Shown: one piece after another, positions 20,054-30,394 of the stretch | Layout of the letters: the number at the start of each line of letters is the position of its first letter | Numbering within the stretch: position 1 is the stretch's first letter | Assembly: GCA_015548865.1 (NCBI GenBank) | Contig: JADMXW010000009.1 | Span: forward strand, 1 to 64,000 | From: Serratia marcescens | GTDB lineage: Bacteria > Pseudomonadota > Gammaproteobacteria > Enterobacterales > Enterobacteriaceae | DNA: 64,000 nt | Direction of reading: 5' to 3' | The notes under the pieces: generated by a model | Seen by the model: the letters and a program-made list of their open reading frames with translations, nothing else | Databases searched by the model: none | What the model was told of the DNA's origin: nothing | Position numbers and translations under genes: made by a program

Positions 20054-20616
20054 AGTGTGCGAACATCAACAAAGGCCATGTTTGCTCGCTGTGCTGCCTG
20101 AATACCAAAATCCGCGTCTTCAAACACGACGCAGGCCTCAGGCTCAACCTGCATAAGCTGGGCGCAGCGCAGGAAGGTGTCAGGAAAGGGTTTATGATGC
20201 TGCACATCCTCGGCGCCGACAATACCAACAAAGTAGTCGCGCAGGCCAAGATGACGTAGCAGCTTATCAGCCAGGTGGCGCGGACTACCGGTACCCACTG
20301 TCATTGGTCGACGTCCTTGGTAAGCCTTCACTACTTCAATCAACGGCAGTGGTTTTACCGTATCAAACAGCATCTCTTCCACCAGCGCCAACTTTTCCGT
20401 AGCCAGCGCCTTTGGGTCCATATCGACGTTATGCCGGGCCAGAATCACCGCAGCGATTTTTTCGATAGGCGCTCCATTGTAAGCCACCATTTCCTGAGCA
20501 TTATACGTCATGCCGTACTTTCCCAGAATAGTATGCCAGGCAGCGCGGTGTGTGGGCTCGGTATCGAGGATAGTGCCATCCATATCAAAAATAAGGCCTT
20601 GATAACGATCGTACAT
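20050..20616 (-). CDS. yqaB: Fructose-1-phosphate/6-phosphogluconate phosphatase YqaB
   Basis: HAD-superfamily phosphatase of 188 residues, the E. coli length. Motif I is FDMDGTILDTE with nucleophile Asp11 and acid Asp13; motif II is TVGTGS; the Lys of motif III and the acidic pair VVFEDADFG are present. In E. coli it acts on fructose 1-phosphate and related sugar phosphates. First gene of the yqaB-yqaA pair. Confidence 0.94.
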   Translation of the reverse strand: MYDRYQGLIFDMDGTILDTEPTHRAAWHTILGKYGMTYNAQEMVAYNGAPIEKIAAVILARHNVDMDPKALATEKLALVEEMLFDTVKPLPLIEVVKAYQGRRPMTVGTGSPRHLADKLLRHLGLRDYFVGIVGAEDVQHHKPFPDTFLRCAQLMQVEPEACVVFEDADFGIQAAQRANMAFVDVRTL

Positions 20617-20805
20617 CGTGACTCCATGAGCTGCGCAAAAGAGCAGTTACTTTAGCGCAAAGTCAAAATGATGTCGCTGGTTCAATAAAACCACAAAAAA
20701 CAGGGTTATTTGTGTGTAAACGGTTGACAGCAGTGTGTTAGTAGCATAAGCAGAATGTGAAATCAGAGGGAAGCGCGAAATATCAAGCGCTGTAGCAGGG
20801 GGGAA

Positions 20806-20882
20806 TGGTGCATCCAGGAGGATTCGAACCTCCGACCGCTCGGTTCGTAGCCGAGTACTCTATCCAGCTGAGCTATGGATGC
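20806..20882 (-). tRNA. tRNA-Arg(ACG)
   Basis: A 77-base cloverleaf on the minus strand, GCATCC acceptor stem, T loop GGTTCGAATCC and encoded CCA. The anticodon loop CTACGAA gives ACG (inosine-modified, reading CGU/C/A). Part of an arg-arg-arg-ser array as in E. coli argQZYV-serV, with one Arg copy fewer. Confidence 0.97.
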
Positions 20883-20948
20883 ATTGATAACAACAATTCG
20901 TCAGTTATACAAACCTGATATATTTATTTTAGAATTGACATCGAAGAA

Positions 20949-21025
20949 TGGTGCATCCAGGAGGATTCGAACCTCCGACCGCTCGGTTCGTAGCCGAGTA
21001 CTCTATCCAGCTGAGCTATGGATGC
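20949..21025 (-). tRNA. tRNA-Arg(ACG)
   Basis: Second copy, with the same 77-base sequence as the previous tRNA. The spacer to the first copy is 66 bp and not conserved. Confidence 0.97.
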
Positions 21026-21136
21026 ATAAAAATTCTTTGTATCAAGCAGCGTTTGCTTAAACGCGTAAAAGTAACAACATTCACTATTGTCATAACCCTG
21101 ATAGATACGTAACTTTCATCATTTATCATCGTGTTA

Positions 21137-21213
21137 TGGTGCATCCGGGAGGATTCGAACCTCCGACCGCTCGGTTCGTAGCCGAGTACTCTATCCAGCT
21201 GAGCTACGGATGC
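21137..21213 (-). tRNA. tRNA-Arg(ACG), variant acceptor pair
   Basis: Third copy. It differs from the other two only by a compensated change at the last acceptor base pair (A-T to G-C), so the fold is kept. Confidence 0.97.
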
Positions 21214-21221
21214 ATAGTAAA

Positions 21222-21314
21222 TGGCGGTGAGGGAGGGATTCGAACCCTCGATGCAGCTTTTGACCGCATACTCCCTTAGCAGGGGAGCGCCTTCAGCCTC
21301 TCGGCCACCTCACC
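21222..21314 (-). tRNA. serV: tRNA-Ser(GCT)
   Basis: A 93-base class II tRNA with long variable arm and encoded CCA. The anticodon loop CTGCTAA gives GCT, reading AGC/AGU. It lies 8 bp upstream of the Arg array and is probably processed from the same transcript. Confidence 0.97.
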
Positions 21315-21570
21315 AATACGCTAACCTTTGATCCGCGATGATGATGTTTCCTTTCATCGTGCTCACCGGTACTGCGTGGCGCACATATTACTTTCCCGAA
21401 CTTATAAGTCAAACAATTTTTCCCTACTCGTGGTTGTTTGAACAAATCACACACAACACGCACAGATTCACAGCGAAAAGTCTATTTTATCAACAGCGTT
21501 AATGGCTATTGATACCTCAGATATAACGCAAAATAAACGATATGGGAGATAAATCAGGAAAGCAAATACA

Positions 21571-21600
21571 AACGCGTCCCGCCTTGAAAGCGAGACGCTT
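21571..21600 (-). terminator. csrA terminator-like hairpin
   Basis: An imperfect stem AAGCGTCTCGC/GGCGGGACGCGTT is followed on the minus strand by TTTGTATTTGC just after the csrA stop. The rest of 21315-21606 shows nothing else. Confidence 0.6.
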
Positions 21601-21606
21601 GGTAAA

Positions 21607-21792
21607 TCAGTAGGACGTTGGCTGCGACTTTTCCGCTTGGATCCGCTGGTAAATCTCTTCACGGTGAACAGAAACTTCTTTCGGCGCATTAACACCAATA
21701 CGAACCTGGTTACCCTTTACCCCTAGCACGGTAACCGTCACCTCATCGCCAATCATGAGGGTTTCGCCAACTCGACGAGTCAAAATAAGCAT
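21607..21792 (-). CDS. csrA: Carbon storage regulator CsrA
   Basis: Dimeric RNA-binding protein that represses or stabilises mRNAs through GGA motifs, controlling carbon flux, motility and virulence. The 61-residue product starts [20 protein letters not shown] and contains Leu4, Arg6 and Arg44 ([10 protein letters not shown]), needed for RNA binding. Almost the same as E. coli CsrA. In SPI-1-bearing bacteria Csr affects the hilA circuit; here this is inference only. Confidence 0.98.
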   Translation of the reverse strand: MLILTRRVGETLMIGDEVTVTVLGVKGNQVRIGVNAPKEVSVHREEIYQRIQAEKSQPTSY

Positions 21793-22118
21793 TCTTTGCT
21801 CCTTGAAAGATTATAAAGAGTCGGGTCTCTTTGTCTCCCCGCCATTCTCCATCATGCGCCGTGAAAACATTAACCTAAATGGGGAAACGCACTCCGCCAT
21901 CTTACTCCAGTGTATCGTTACTTTTAGTTTAGTCGATAACAGCCGTTTTCGCTGTTTTATCACGACATTTGTTATCACAACAAAGAGCTACGGTAAGCCC
22001 CGCTCACAAGCACATGCTAGGCCAACCGGTATTTCCCCAGGCATAACTCCCTTGCTTAAGGGGAAAAACGCCAAAACGTAGGTTCTGGCGTTTCTCTGAG
22101 ATAACACACTCTTTATAT
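21793..22118. other. csrA upstream region
   Basis: This 326 bp region carries the csrA promoters on the minus strand and the alaS terminator at its right end. No gene is supported. I could not fix individual promoters by eye. Confidence 0.6.
22064..22097 (-). terminator. alaS rho-independent terminator
   Basis: The stem AAACGCCA/TGGCGTTT, followed on the minus strand by a T run, lies about 20 nt after alaS. Confidence 0.85.
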
Positions 22119-24746
22119 TTATAGCTTATCCGTTACCCATGATTCAACGCTGGATAGCGCCGCCGGTAACGCGGCTGGATCGTTCCCGCCGGCTTGAGCC
22201 ATATCAGGACGGCCACCGCCTTTACCACCAACCTGTTGAGCAATAAAACCAATTAATTCACCGGCTTTAACACGATCGGTCAAATCTTTCGTGACGCCGG
22301 AAATCAAACTGACCTTATCTTCTGACACCGTTGCCAGCACAATAATGGCCGAACCGAGCTGATTCTTCAGATCATCCACCATAGTACGCAATAATTTAGG
22401 CTCAGTGTTATCCAACTGTGTTACTAACAGTTTCGCCCCATTGATATTTTTCGCTTTCGAGGAGAGTGATGCACTTTCCTGTGCAGCTTGCTGTTCTTTC
22501 AATTGTTGCAGTTCTTTTTCCAACTGGCGAGTACGATCCAGAAGAGCGCGAACTTTATCAACCACATTATGACTATCACCTTTGACCAGTTGGGTGACAT
22601 CCTGCAATACGTCACTTTGACGATGCAGCGCTGTTAATGCCCCACTGCCCGTCACTGCCTCAATACGTCGGATGCCTGCCGCTGTCCCAGATTCAGAGAC
22701 AATCTGGAACAAACCGATGTCCCCAGTGCGCTTAGCATGCGTCCCGCCACACAGTTCGATAGAGAAATCGCCCATGGTTAACACACGCACATGGTCTTCA
22801 TACTTTTCGCCAAATAACGCCATCGCGCCTTTCGCTTTTGCATCAGACAACGCCATTACATTGGTTTCAACGTTGTGGTTACGACGAATTTGCGTGTTAA
22901 CGATATCTTCCACTTGGCGGATTTGCTCTGCCGTCATGGCTTCCGGCTGCGAGAAATCAAACCGCAGGTAGTTGTCGTTAACCAATGAGCCCTTCTGAGC
23001 AACGTGGTCGCCTAATACCTGGCGCAGCGCTGCATGCAGCAAGTGAGTGGCAGAGTGATTAAGACGAATGCGATCGCGGCGCTCACTGTCTACGTCAGCA
23101 GTCACGGTATCATTAACGCGAAGCGTACCCTGAGTCAGCGTCCCCAGATGGCCTATCGCCTGACCAAACTTTTGGGTGTTCTCCACGGCGAAGCGCACAG
23201 CCGCATTATGCAGCACCCCGGTATCGCCTACCTGGCCACCGGACTCACCATAAAATGGCGTTTCGTTCAGAATAACAACACCTTCCTCTCCCGCATTGAT
23301 CGCATCAACCGCCTGCCCATTCTGATAGAGCGCAACGACAGCGGCTTGCTGCTGCGTCTTATCATATCCGGTGAACGGCGTTGCCACATCAACACGAATC
23401 AGGTTGTTATAATCGATGCCAAACCCACTGGTTTCACGCGCGCGCTGTCGCTGTGCTTCCATTGCGCGTTCGAAGCCTTGTTTATCCACCGTCAGATCGT
23501 GCTCACGACACACGTCTTCCGTCAGATCGAAAGGGAAACCATAGGTATCATACAAACGGAATGCTGTCTCACCGTCCAGCACTTTCCCTTTCAGGTTTTT
23601 AATCTCTTCATCCAACAGGCTAAGTCCGCGTTCCAACGTGCGGGCAAACTGCTCTTCTTCCGCTTTTAGCGCTTGCTCAACCACAGCCTGCTGCTGTTTC
23701 AATTCTTCAGCCGCTGAGCCCATAACCTGAATTAACGGAGCAACCAATTTATAGAAGAAGGCGTCTTTCGCTCCCAGGAAATTGCCATGACGCACTGCAC
23801 GACGAATAATACGGCGCAGAACATAACCACGGTTTTCATTGGAAGGCATGACACCATCAGAAATAAGAAATGCGCAAGAACGGATATGATCGGCGATGAC
23901 GCGCAATGATTTGTTGCTCAAATCATCGGTACCAATAATACGTGCAGCTTCTTTGATCAACGTGGTGAATACATCGATTTCATAGTTGGAGTTGACGTGT
24001 TGTAATACAGCAGTAACACGTTCTAACCCCATTCCGGTATCAACCGAGGGTTTAGGCAACGGAACCATTGTGCCATCGGCCTGGCGGTTGAACTGCATAA
24101 ATACCAGGTTCCAGATCTCAATATAGCGATCGCCATCCTCATCAGGGCTTCCCGGTGGCCCACCCTGAATGTGGTCGCCATGGTCGTAAAAAATTTCCGA
24201 GCACGGTCCACATGGGCCTGTATCACCCATCTGCCAGAAGTTATCTGATGCGTATTGGCCACCCTTGTTATCGCCGATACGTATAATGCGTTCAGCAGGC
24301 ACACCGACTTCATTTGCCCAGATATCATAGGCTTCATCGTCGGTAGCATATACCGTTACCCACAACTTCTCTTTCGGCAGATTAAACCATTGCGGACCGG
24401 TCAGCAGTTCCCATGCATATTGGATAGCATCACGTTTGAAGTAGTCACCAAAGCTGAAATTGCCCAGCATTTCAAAGAACGTATGGTGACGTGCGGTATA
24501 CCCTACATTGTCTAAATCGTTATGCTTACCGCCCGCACGCACGCAGCGCTGTGACGTGGTTGCACGCACATAGTTACGCTTATCCAGCCCCAGGAAAACA
24601 TCCTTAAACTGGTTCATCCCCGCGTTGGTAAACAGCAATGTCGGATCGTTATTCGGTACCAGTGAACTACTGGAAACGATCTGATGTCCTTTACTCTGGA
24701 AAAAATCGAGAAACGCTTGACGGATCTCAGCGGTGCTCTTGCTCAT
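22119..24746 (-). CDS. alaS: Alanyl-tRNA synthetase
   Basis: Charges tRNA-Ala and edits mis-charged Ser and Gly. The 875-residue product (E. coli 876) starts [16 protein letters not shown]. It has the class II catalytic domain ([35 protein letters not shown]), the editing domain zinc site in [11 protein letters not shown] and [13 protein letters not shown], and the C-terminal Gly-rich C-Ala end [15 protein letters not shown]. Located between recX and csrA as in E. coli. Confidence 0.98.
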   Translation of the reverse strand: MSKSTAEIRQAFLDFFQSKGHQIVSSSSLVPNNDPTLLFTNAGMNQFKDVFLGLDKRNYVRATTSQRCVRAGGKHNDLDNVGYTARHHTFFEMLGNFSFGDYFKRDAIQYAWELLTGPQWFNLPKEKLWVTVYATDDEAYDIWANEVGVPAERIIRIGDNKGGQYASDNFWQMGDTGPCGPCSEIFYDHGDHIQGGPPGSPDEDGDRYIEIWNLVFMQFNRQADGTMVPLPKPSVDTGMGLERVTAVLQHVNSNYEIDVFTTLIKEAARIIGTDDLSNKSLRVIADHIRSCAFLISDGVMPSNENRGYVLRRIIRRAVRHGNFLGAKDAFFYKLVAPLIQVMGSAAEELKQQQAVVEQALKAEEEQFARTLERGLSLLDEEIKNLKGKVLDGETAFRLYDTYGFPFDLTEDVCREHDLTVDKQGFERAMEAQRQRARETSGFGIDYNNLIRVDVATPFTGYDKTQQQAAVVALYQNGQAVDAINAGEEGVVILNETPFYGESGGQVGDTGVLHNAAVRFAVENTQKFGQAIGHLGTLTQGTLRVNDTVTADVDSERRDRIRLNHSATHLLHAALRQVLGDHVAQKGSLVNDNYLRFDFSQPEAMTAEQIRQVEDIVNTQIRRNHNVETNVMALSDAKAKGAMALFGEKYEDHVRVLTMGDFSIELCGGTHAKRTGDIGLFQIVSESGTAAGIRRIEAVTGSGALTALHRQSDVLQDVTQLVKGDSHNVVDKVRALLDRTRQLEKELQQLKEQQAAQESASLSSKAKNINGAKLLVTQLDNTEPKLLRTMVDDLKNQLGSAIIVLATVSEDKVSLISGVTKDLTDRVKAGELIGFIAQQVGGKGGGRPDMAQAGGNDPAALPAALSSVESWVTDKL

Positions 24747-24884
24747 AATTGTCCTGGAATGAAACTAAAAGAACAGATCGTGGGCAAGGTTAGTGCAGCA
24801 TGCTGACGCTACCCGTGCAACTCACGAACAAAAAGTGGGAATAAGATAAATTTTCTTCGGTGGGAAGTAAAACATCGGATGCAT

Positions 24885-25352
24885 TCAATGCGAAAAATTC
24901 GCATAAATGTCCTGAATTTCATCATGCGAAAAGCCGCGAGTTAGCAAATATCGCTGCTGTTTTGCTTTTTCTTTCCAGTCAGTTGGATACACATCACCAA
25001 ATTTACGCGTTGCCACCTGCTGCGCTAAAGCATACCAGTCAATTTCACATTCCAGCAGTGCAGATGAAATGATTGAAGGCGAAAGGCCTTTCTGACGTAA
25101 TTCAGCCACAATACGCTGAGTACCATAGCCTTTTCGGCTTCGCCCATTAATATAGCGTAGCGCAAACCGAGCATCATCCAACCAGCCATGCTCATGACAG
25201 TACGCCACAGCGGCATCAATATCAGTAGCATCAAATACCGGATCAGTACGAGCAGCCAGCTTACGGCGTAGCTCCCCTTCGCTGTGATCGCGTACAGCTA
25301 AAAGGCGCATTACACAGGTAAGCGCACTGACTGAGGGGGTTACTGTGGTCAT
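24885..25352 (-). CDS. recX: RecA regulator RecX
   Basis: Caps and limits RecA filaments. The 155-residue product (E. coli 166) has the RecX helical repeats, with LLAVRDHSEGELRRKL near the N terminus, SRKGYGTQRIVAEL in the middle and RYLLTRGFSHDEIQDI at the end. It lies 79 bp after recA; the hairpin between the two genes would allow only limited read-through. Confidence 0.95.
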   Translation of the reverse strand: MTTVTPSVSALTCVMRLLAVRDHSEGELRRKLAARTDPVFDATDIDAAVAYCHEHGWLDDARFALRYINGRSRKGYGTQRIVAELRQKGLSPSIISSALLECEIDWYALAQQVATRKFGDVYPTDWKEKAKQQRYLLTRGFSHDEIQDIYANFSH

Positions 25353-25371
25353 TGAAGGTATATTTCAGTGA

Positions 25372-25412
25372 AGGAACCAGACAAATTACTGTTAACGTTT
25401 GTCCGGCTCCTT
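25372..25412 (-). terminator. recA intercistronic terminator
   Basis: AGGAGCCGGACAAA pairs with TTTGTCTGGTTCCT with a few mismatches, between the recA stop and recX. In E. coli a similar hairpin passes a small fraction of transcripts into recX. Confidence 0.7.
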
Positions 25413-25431
25413 TCGGTTAGCCTACGTCGTT

Positions 25432-26607
<1,176 letters not shown>

Positions 26608-26624
26608 TCATTTACAGCATTATA

Positions 26625-26640
26625 CTGTATACGCATACAG
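26625..26640 (-). promoter_or_regulatory. LexA (SOS) box of recA
   Basis: CTGTATACGCATACAG fits the CTGT-N8-ACAG consensus and lies about 115 bp upstream of the recA start. Confidence 0.92.
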
Positions 26641-26648
26641 CATCAAGA

Positions 26649-27146
26649 TTATTTTTGCAGAAACCCATCTAACAGCATCTGTAGTGCAAAACGCACCGCC
26701 TGAAGCCGCACTGCATGCCGGTCGCCAAGAAACAGCATTTCACGCGTCAATCGGTTACCGTGCTTGTCACACCAGCCAAACCACACGGTGCCGACAGGTT
26801 TTTCATCAGAACCCCCATCAGGACCCGCAATCCCGCTCACGGAGAGCGCGTAATCAGCGCCTGCAACACGCAAGGCACCTTGTGCCATTTCTCGTACAGT
26901 CTGTTCACTCACAGCACCGTATAAAGCAAGCGTTTCCTCACTAACGCCGATGAGGCGTTGCTTTGCCTGATTGCTGTAAGTGACAAATCCATAGTCAAAC
27001 CAGCCTGAGCTTCCTGCAACATCTGTAATGGATTTTGCTATCCAGCCTCCCGTGCATGACTCTGCACAGGTTACCTTTTCACCCAGCGCCGTCAGACGGG
27101 CACCAATCTGGGCACTCAACTGCAAAATCTCCGTTTCCATTGTCAC
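26649..27146 (-). CDS. pncC: Nicotinamide-nucleotide amidohydrolase PncC
   Basis: Deamidates NMN to nicotinate mononucleotide in the pyridine nucleotide cycle. The 165-residue CinA C-terminal-domain protein shows TCAESCTGGWIAKSIT, with the catalytic Ser/Thr region, YGFVTYSNQAK and SGIAGPDGGSDEKPVGTVW. Length equals E. coli PncC. Upstream of recA on the same strand, as in E. coli. Confidence 0.96.
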   Translation of the reverse strand: MTMETEILQLSAQIGARLTALGEKVTCAESCTGGWIAKSITDVAGSSGWFDYGFVTYSNQAKQRLIGVSEETLALYGAVSEQTVREMAQGALRVAGADYALSVSGIAGPDGGSDEKPVGTVWFGWCDKHGNRLTREMLFLGDRHAVRLQAVRFALQMLLDGFLQK

Positions 27147-27452
27147 TCCATTCTCATTGAGGATATATCAGCACAGCGTATCATTTTCATACGGGTTCGC
27201 CTCCCCCCTTAACGCTGTTGCGTGCCTTATTCCAGAATTTAGCGCAGAAGTAAAGGTTGGTGACAGGCCAGAGAAACACAAAGGTGCCAACACGATGAGA
27301 ATGAAAAGGGCTATATCCGTCATACTTAAAATTGCAGGTGCGTTGGCTGCGCTCGCTATTAGGTCCATCCTTGGGTATCACCTCTTACGGACCATCGCAA
27401 GCAGTGCTCCTGTAACGCTAATTATTTAGGGTATATATGAACTCCAGCGCAA
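27147..27452. other. Intergenic region with possible decayed small membrane gene
   Basis: About 300 bp without a clear gene. On the minus strand, a hydrophobic start (MTDIALFILIVLAPLCF) in one frame and a tail with FLWPVTNLYFCAKFWNKA in the neighbouring frame would join into one small membrane protein if a single frameshift were assumed. A plus-strand 44-codon hydrophobic frame (27295-27429) overlaps it. Neither has a convincing ribosome binding site. Confidence 0.3.
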
Positions 27453-27788
27453 TTACATGCAACCAGCACAACTGGTGCAGCGCCAATCCTGAGGATTTAT
27501 TGCCTGATAAAAAAATCGAAAATAACATTCTTCAATAGGAATCTGATTATTTTCGAAGCAGTCCGCTAACCAGTTAACATTGTCTACTATCCAATCATCT
27601 TCATCCAATCCTTCGCGATATAATTCATCCTCAGGATCGATAATCGAATATATTCCCAGCGTCCCCATATGTTTTTCCTGGTAGGACTCCGGCAGGATAA
27701 ACATCCTTGACTGAAACGTAATGATCCAGTGACCGTGACACAGGAGGTTGCCATTGCGACTCCATGCAGCTTTGAATGGATTGCTCAT
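27453..27788 (-). CDS. Small hypothetical protein with Cys-rich tail
   Basis: I do not recognise the 111-residue product. It is acidic in the middle (DPEDELYREGLDEDDWI), rich in Trp and Phe, and ends CTSCAGCM, a possible metal-binding or redox Cys cluster. A second in-frame Met (residue 41) has a better ribosome binding site (AGGA, 8-9 nt spacing) and would give 71 residues; the first 40 residues read as normal protein, so the long form is listed. No operon partner. Confidence 0.6.
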   Translation of the reverse strand: MSNPFKAAWSRNGNLLCHGHWIITFQSRMFILPESYQEKHMGTLGIYSIIDPEDELYREGLDEDDWIVDNVNWLADCFENNQIPIEECYFRFFYQAINPQDWRCTSCAGCM

Positions 27789-28149
27789 GATATTAATTTC
27801 ATCTCCCCAAAATGCGGAGGGAAAATTAACACGAGATACGAAACAAGTAAATAATTCGTAAATAGCACGGAAAAATGTTAATTATCACAGAAAAATATCT
27901 GCATATATTGCCATTACTTTAAACATGTATTAATTAATAGCATTGATATAACGCAATGTATTGCGTATTAATGATGAAAAAATAGCACATTCCGTTTTTT
28001 ATCAAAACAAATTGTTTCAGTGCCACCTGCCCGTCATAAAAATGTCACGCCAATTGATTATTGTGTGCGGATAAGAATAACAGACGATAGCTTGTAAACG
28101 ACATGCTGCCCCGCCTCGGGGCTTTTTTCCCCTGAAGTGGAGAATGATC
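27789..28149. other. AT-rich intergenic region before the acetyltransferase gene
   Basis: No gene is supported. The right end holds a plus-strand terminator hairpin (28108-28128) only 21 bp before the start codon of the next gene, so the region may hold a small RNA or an attenuated leader. Confidence 0.5.
28108..28128 (+). terminator. Terminator in the leader of the acetyltransferase gene
   Basis: The 6 bp GC stem GCCCCG/CGGGGC with a 3-base loop is followed by six T residues. There is no plus-strand gene upstream for it to end, which points to a small RNA or attenuator. Confidence 0.75.
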
Positions 28150-28650
28150 ATGACGTTTCCCTCCATTCGGCGTCTGCGAACCGTAGACAGCCTCATCTTT
28201 AAACAAATGAGACTCGAAAGCCTGCTCAATCACCCTGATGCTTACCAAGCCTCTTGGGAGGAGGAAAATCGGAAAAGTGCAGCTTGGTTCGAAGAACGTA
28301 TCAAGCAAAATATCATTTTTGGTGCGTTCACCCCTGAAGACCGGTTGATTGGTCTTTGTTGTTACAAGCGACCTCGAGAACTAAAATCCGCACACAAAGG
28401 CATTCTGTGGGGCATGTATGTTGCACCAGCCTATCGAGGCAAAGGCATTTCTCTGCAATTGCTAAATCATACCATCTCCCACGCCCGCTCACGAGTTCAC
28501 ATATTATTACTAAGTGTGACGTCCTCTAATCTGGCTGCTTATCGCTTGTATCAAAAAGCAGGTTTTTGCGAATATGGACAAGAACCGGATGCGATGAAAC
28601 TGGGCGATATTTATTACAGCGAACGTCTGATGTTCTTCCCTTTACGCTAG
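28150..28650 (+). CDS. GNAT-family N-acetyltransferase
   Basis: Probably transfers an acetyl group from acetyl-CoA to an amine; the substrate is unknown. The 166-residue protein has the GNAT core, with motif A MYVAPAYRGKGISLQLL (acetyl-CoA pyrophosphate loop RGKGIS) and motif B SNLAAYRLYQKAGF. The second of two nearby ATGs is chosen because GGAG lies 7 nt before it; the first is too close. A terminator lies in its leader. Confidence 0.85.
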   Translation: MTFPSIRRLRTVDSLIFKQMRLESLLNHPDAYQASWEEENRKSAAWFEERIKQNIIFGAFTPEDRLIGLCCYKRPRELKSAHKGILWGMYVAPAYRGKGISLQLLNHTISHARSRVHILLLSVTSSNLAAYRLYQKAGFCEYGQEPDAMKLGDIYYSERLMFFPLR

Positions 28651-28752
28651 CTCCCGGCCCTTCGATAGAGCAAACCTTGCCTAACCGCTCGGAAGAGGCA
28701 AAAATAACAAACAACACTTTTGGTTGTAAGGCCACATGAACGAGGATCCTGC

Positions 28753-29247
28753 GTGCCATCTTCTTTTTTTAAATCTTTGGGTTTTGCCAATAAGAGTGCT
28801 CCCGATGCCTTGAGCGGTAGCATCACTATTGCGCACCCTGCCGATGCATTGTATGACTTGTGGCGAAAACCCGAAACGCTACCTGTGCTGATGAGCCACT
28901 TCGCGACAATCACAATTCTCAACCAAACCGACTCGCTCTGGCGAGCCAATACGCCACTTGGTTCGCTGCTGGAGTGGCGAGCGCGCATAGTGGAAGAGAA
29001 ACCGGGAGAGGCCATGCATTGGCGTTCACTCCCTGGAGCCCTGGTACCGAACGAAGGAAGGCTGACCTTTTCGCCAGCACCGAATGGAGAGGTTACTGTC
29101 ACCTTATGGATTCGGTTCACACCGCCGGGTGGGCTTATCGGAAGAAAAGTGGGCCAGCTATTCACGCTATTCTCGCGTGACATGCTAGAACAAACGCTGG
29201 AGCGCTTTAAAAAAATGGCTGATGAGCAAGGATTACCGTCAACCTGA
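28753..29247 (+). CDS. SRPBCC (START-like) family protein
   Basis: A 164-residue protein of the polyketide cyclase/dehydrase or SRPBCC fold, usually a small-ligand-binding cavity; its role is unknown. The typical pattern is visible: SITIAHPADALYDLWRKPETLPVLM at the start, WRANTPLGSLLEWRARI in the middle (quoted in parts), and a long C-terminal helix DMLEQTLERFKKMADEQG. The start is a GTG with GAGGA 6 nt before it; an upstream TTG has no support. Confidence 0.75.
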   Translation: MPSSFFKSLGFANKSAPDALSGSITIAHPADALYDLWRKPETLPVLMSHFATITILNQTDSLWRANTPLGSLLEWRARIVEEKPGEAMHWRSLPGALVPNEGRLTFSPAPNGEVTVTLWIRFTPPGGLIGRKVGQLFTLFSRDMLEQTLERFKKMADEQGLPST

Positions 29248-29320
29248 TACGCGGAAGTACGCTCTGCCTATGAAGGTTCTGCTGCTCGGTGTGCAGCGCG
29301 CAATCACCACGGGAGGCTGA

Positions 29321-30001
29321 ATGCTGGAACTCATTAAGACTGTTGGTCTTGGCCTGGTTTTGATTTTACCCTTGGCCAATCCGTTAACCACTATTGCGGT
29401 ATTTCTTGCCTTGGCAAGTGATATGAGTGAGGGGGAACGTAATCGGCAGATATTTCAGGCCTCACTGTACGTTTTTATTATCATGATGGTCGCCTTTTAT
29501 GGTGGGCAACTGATCATGAACACACTCGGTATTTCTATTCCTGGCTTGCGTATCGCTGGCGGGCTGATAGTGGCGTTCATTGGTTTCCGTATGCTCTTTC
29601 CGCCACATCAAAGAGAGCATGGTCCTGAAGCCGCCAGCAAAGCGGATGAAATCAACAAGAGTGATTCCGCAAACAGGGTAAATATCGCGTTTGTTCCGCT
29701 GGCGATGCCGAGCACCGCAGGGCCAGGCACGATAGCGTTAATCATCAGCACTGCGTCGCAAATCAAAAGCGGGATTGCGATTACCCCCTGGGTGGTCACT
29801 GTTGCTCCCGTACTGACGTTCTTGCTTACCAGCTTTATTCTTTGGGGATGTTTACGCAGTTCCGGTTATATTATGCGTCTGATAGGCAAAAGCGGTATCG
29901 AAGCCATCGCACGTTTGATGGGATTCTTGCTGGTTTGTATGGGCGTTCAATTTGTCATTAATGGCATGCTGGAAATCATTGCGACACTTCCAACCAAGTA
30001 G
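29321..30001 (+). CDS. marC: MarC-family inner-membrane protein
   Basis: A 226-residue protein with six predicted membrane helices, of the MarC/UPF0056 family, function unknown; the E. coli member was once linked to multiple antibiotic resistance but that is not upheld. Sequence is close to E. coli MarC (221) in [36 protein letters not shown] and [12 protein letters not shown]. The cytoplasmic loop near residues 98-118 is longer. GGGAGG lies before the ATG. Confidence 0.92.
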   Translation: MLELIKTVGLGLVLILPLANPLTTIAVFLALASDMSEGERNRQIFQASLYVFIIMMVAFYGGQLIMNTLGISIPGLRIAGGLIVAFIGFRMLFPPHQREHGPEAASKADEINKSDSANRVNIAFVPLAMPSTAGPGTIALIISTASQIKSGIAITPWVVTVAPVLTFLLTSFILWGCLRSSGYIMRLIGKSGIEAIARLMGFLLVCMGVQFVINGMLEIIATLPTK

Positions 30002-30394
30002 CAAACAAAAAAAACCCGCCTCAAGGGCGGGAAAAGTGACTCTCTTGACAGGGATGGAAATCACAACATTGACAAGGGATGTAGAGACAATAGCAGATGA
30101 TATGTATAGAAATGTCATTGCGAAGTAAGGTTACACGGAGGGATGTAAAGCGTCGTTTTCAAACATAACGATTTGCATCACCGAAGGATTCTCTGGTCCC
30201 GCCCTTTCCAGCTCGCAGCAGTGAAGACCGCATTTGTTGGTTTCCGCCTTATGTCACATACTGTCACATTCCGTGCAACTACATCAGCAACCCGCACGCG
30301 TTGACTTTACCTCACCCTCGCACTGGTATTAGTCTGATAAATAACGATTGGTGTCACATAGCAACCGAGTTTTCTCATCATCAAGGAACCGCTA
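30002..30394. other. Intergenic region with minus-strand terminator, candidate sRNA
   Basis: The 393 bp between marC and grxB contain no supported protein gene. A strong terminator oriented to the minus strand sits at 30007-30031 with no minus-strand gene close upstream. Two similar motifs, ACATCCCTTGTCAA and CCATCCCTGTCAAG, occur on that strand about 35 bases apart. Confidence 0.5.
30007..30031 (-). terminator. Orphan minus-strand terminator
   Basis: The stem CCCGCC/GGCGGG with a 5-base loop is followed on the minus strand by eight T residues. On the plus strand no T run follows, so it is not a marC terminator. Confidence 0.8.

Noticed and set aside
20806-21213. Three near-identical 77 bp units that could be taken for a repeat array or CRISPR
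   Set aside because: They fold as tRNA-Arg(ACG) genes with CCA ends, and the spacers are unequal.
23034-23669. 211-codon plus-strand open frame inside alaS
   Set aside because: Antisense to a certain gene; no ribosome binding site and the sequence reads as a complement of alaS codons.
28647-29183. 178-codon minus-strand frame opposite the SRPBCC gene
   Set aside because: The plus-strand frame has a ribosome binding site and a recognisable fold pattern; the minus-strand frame has neither.
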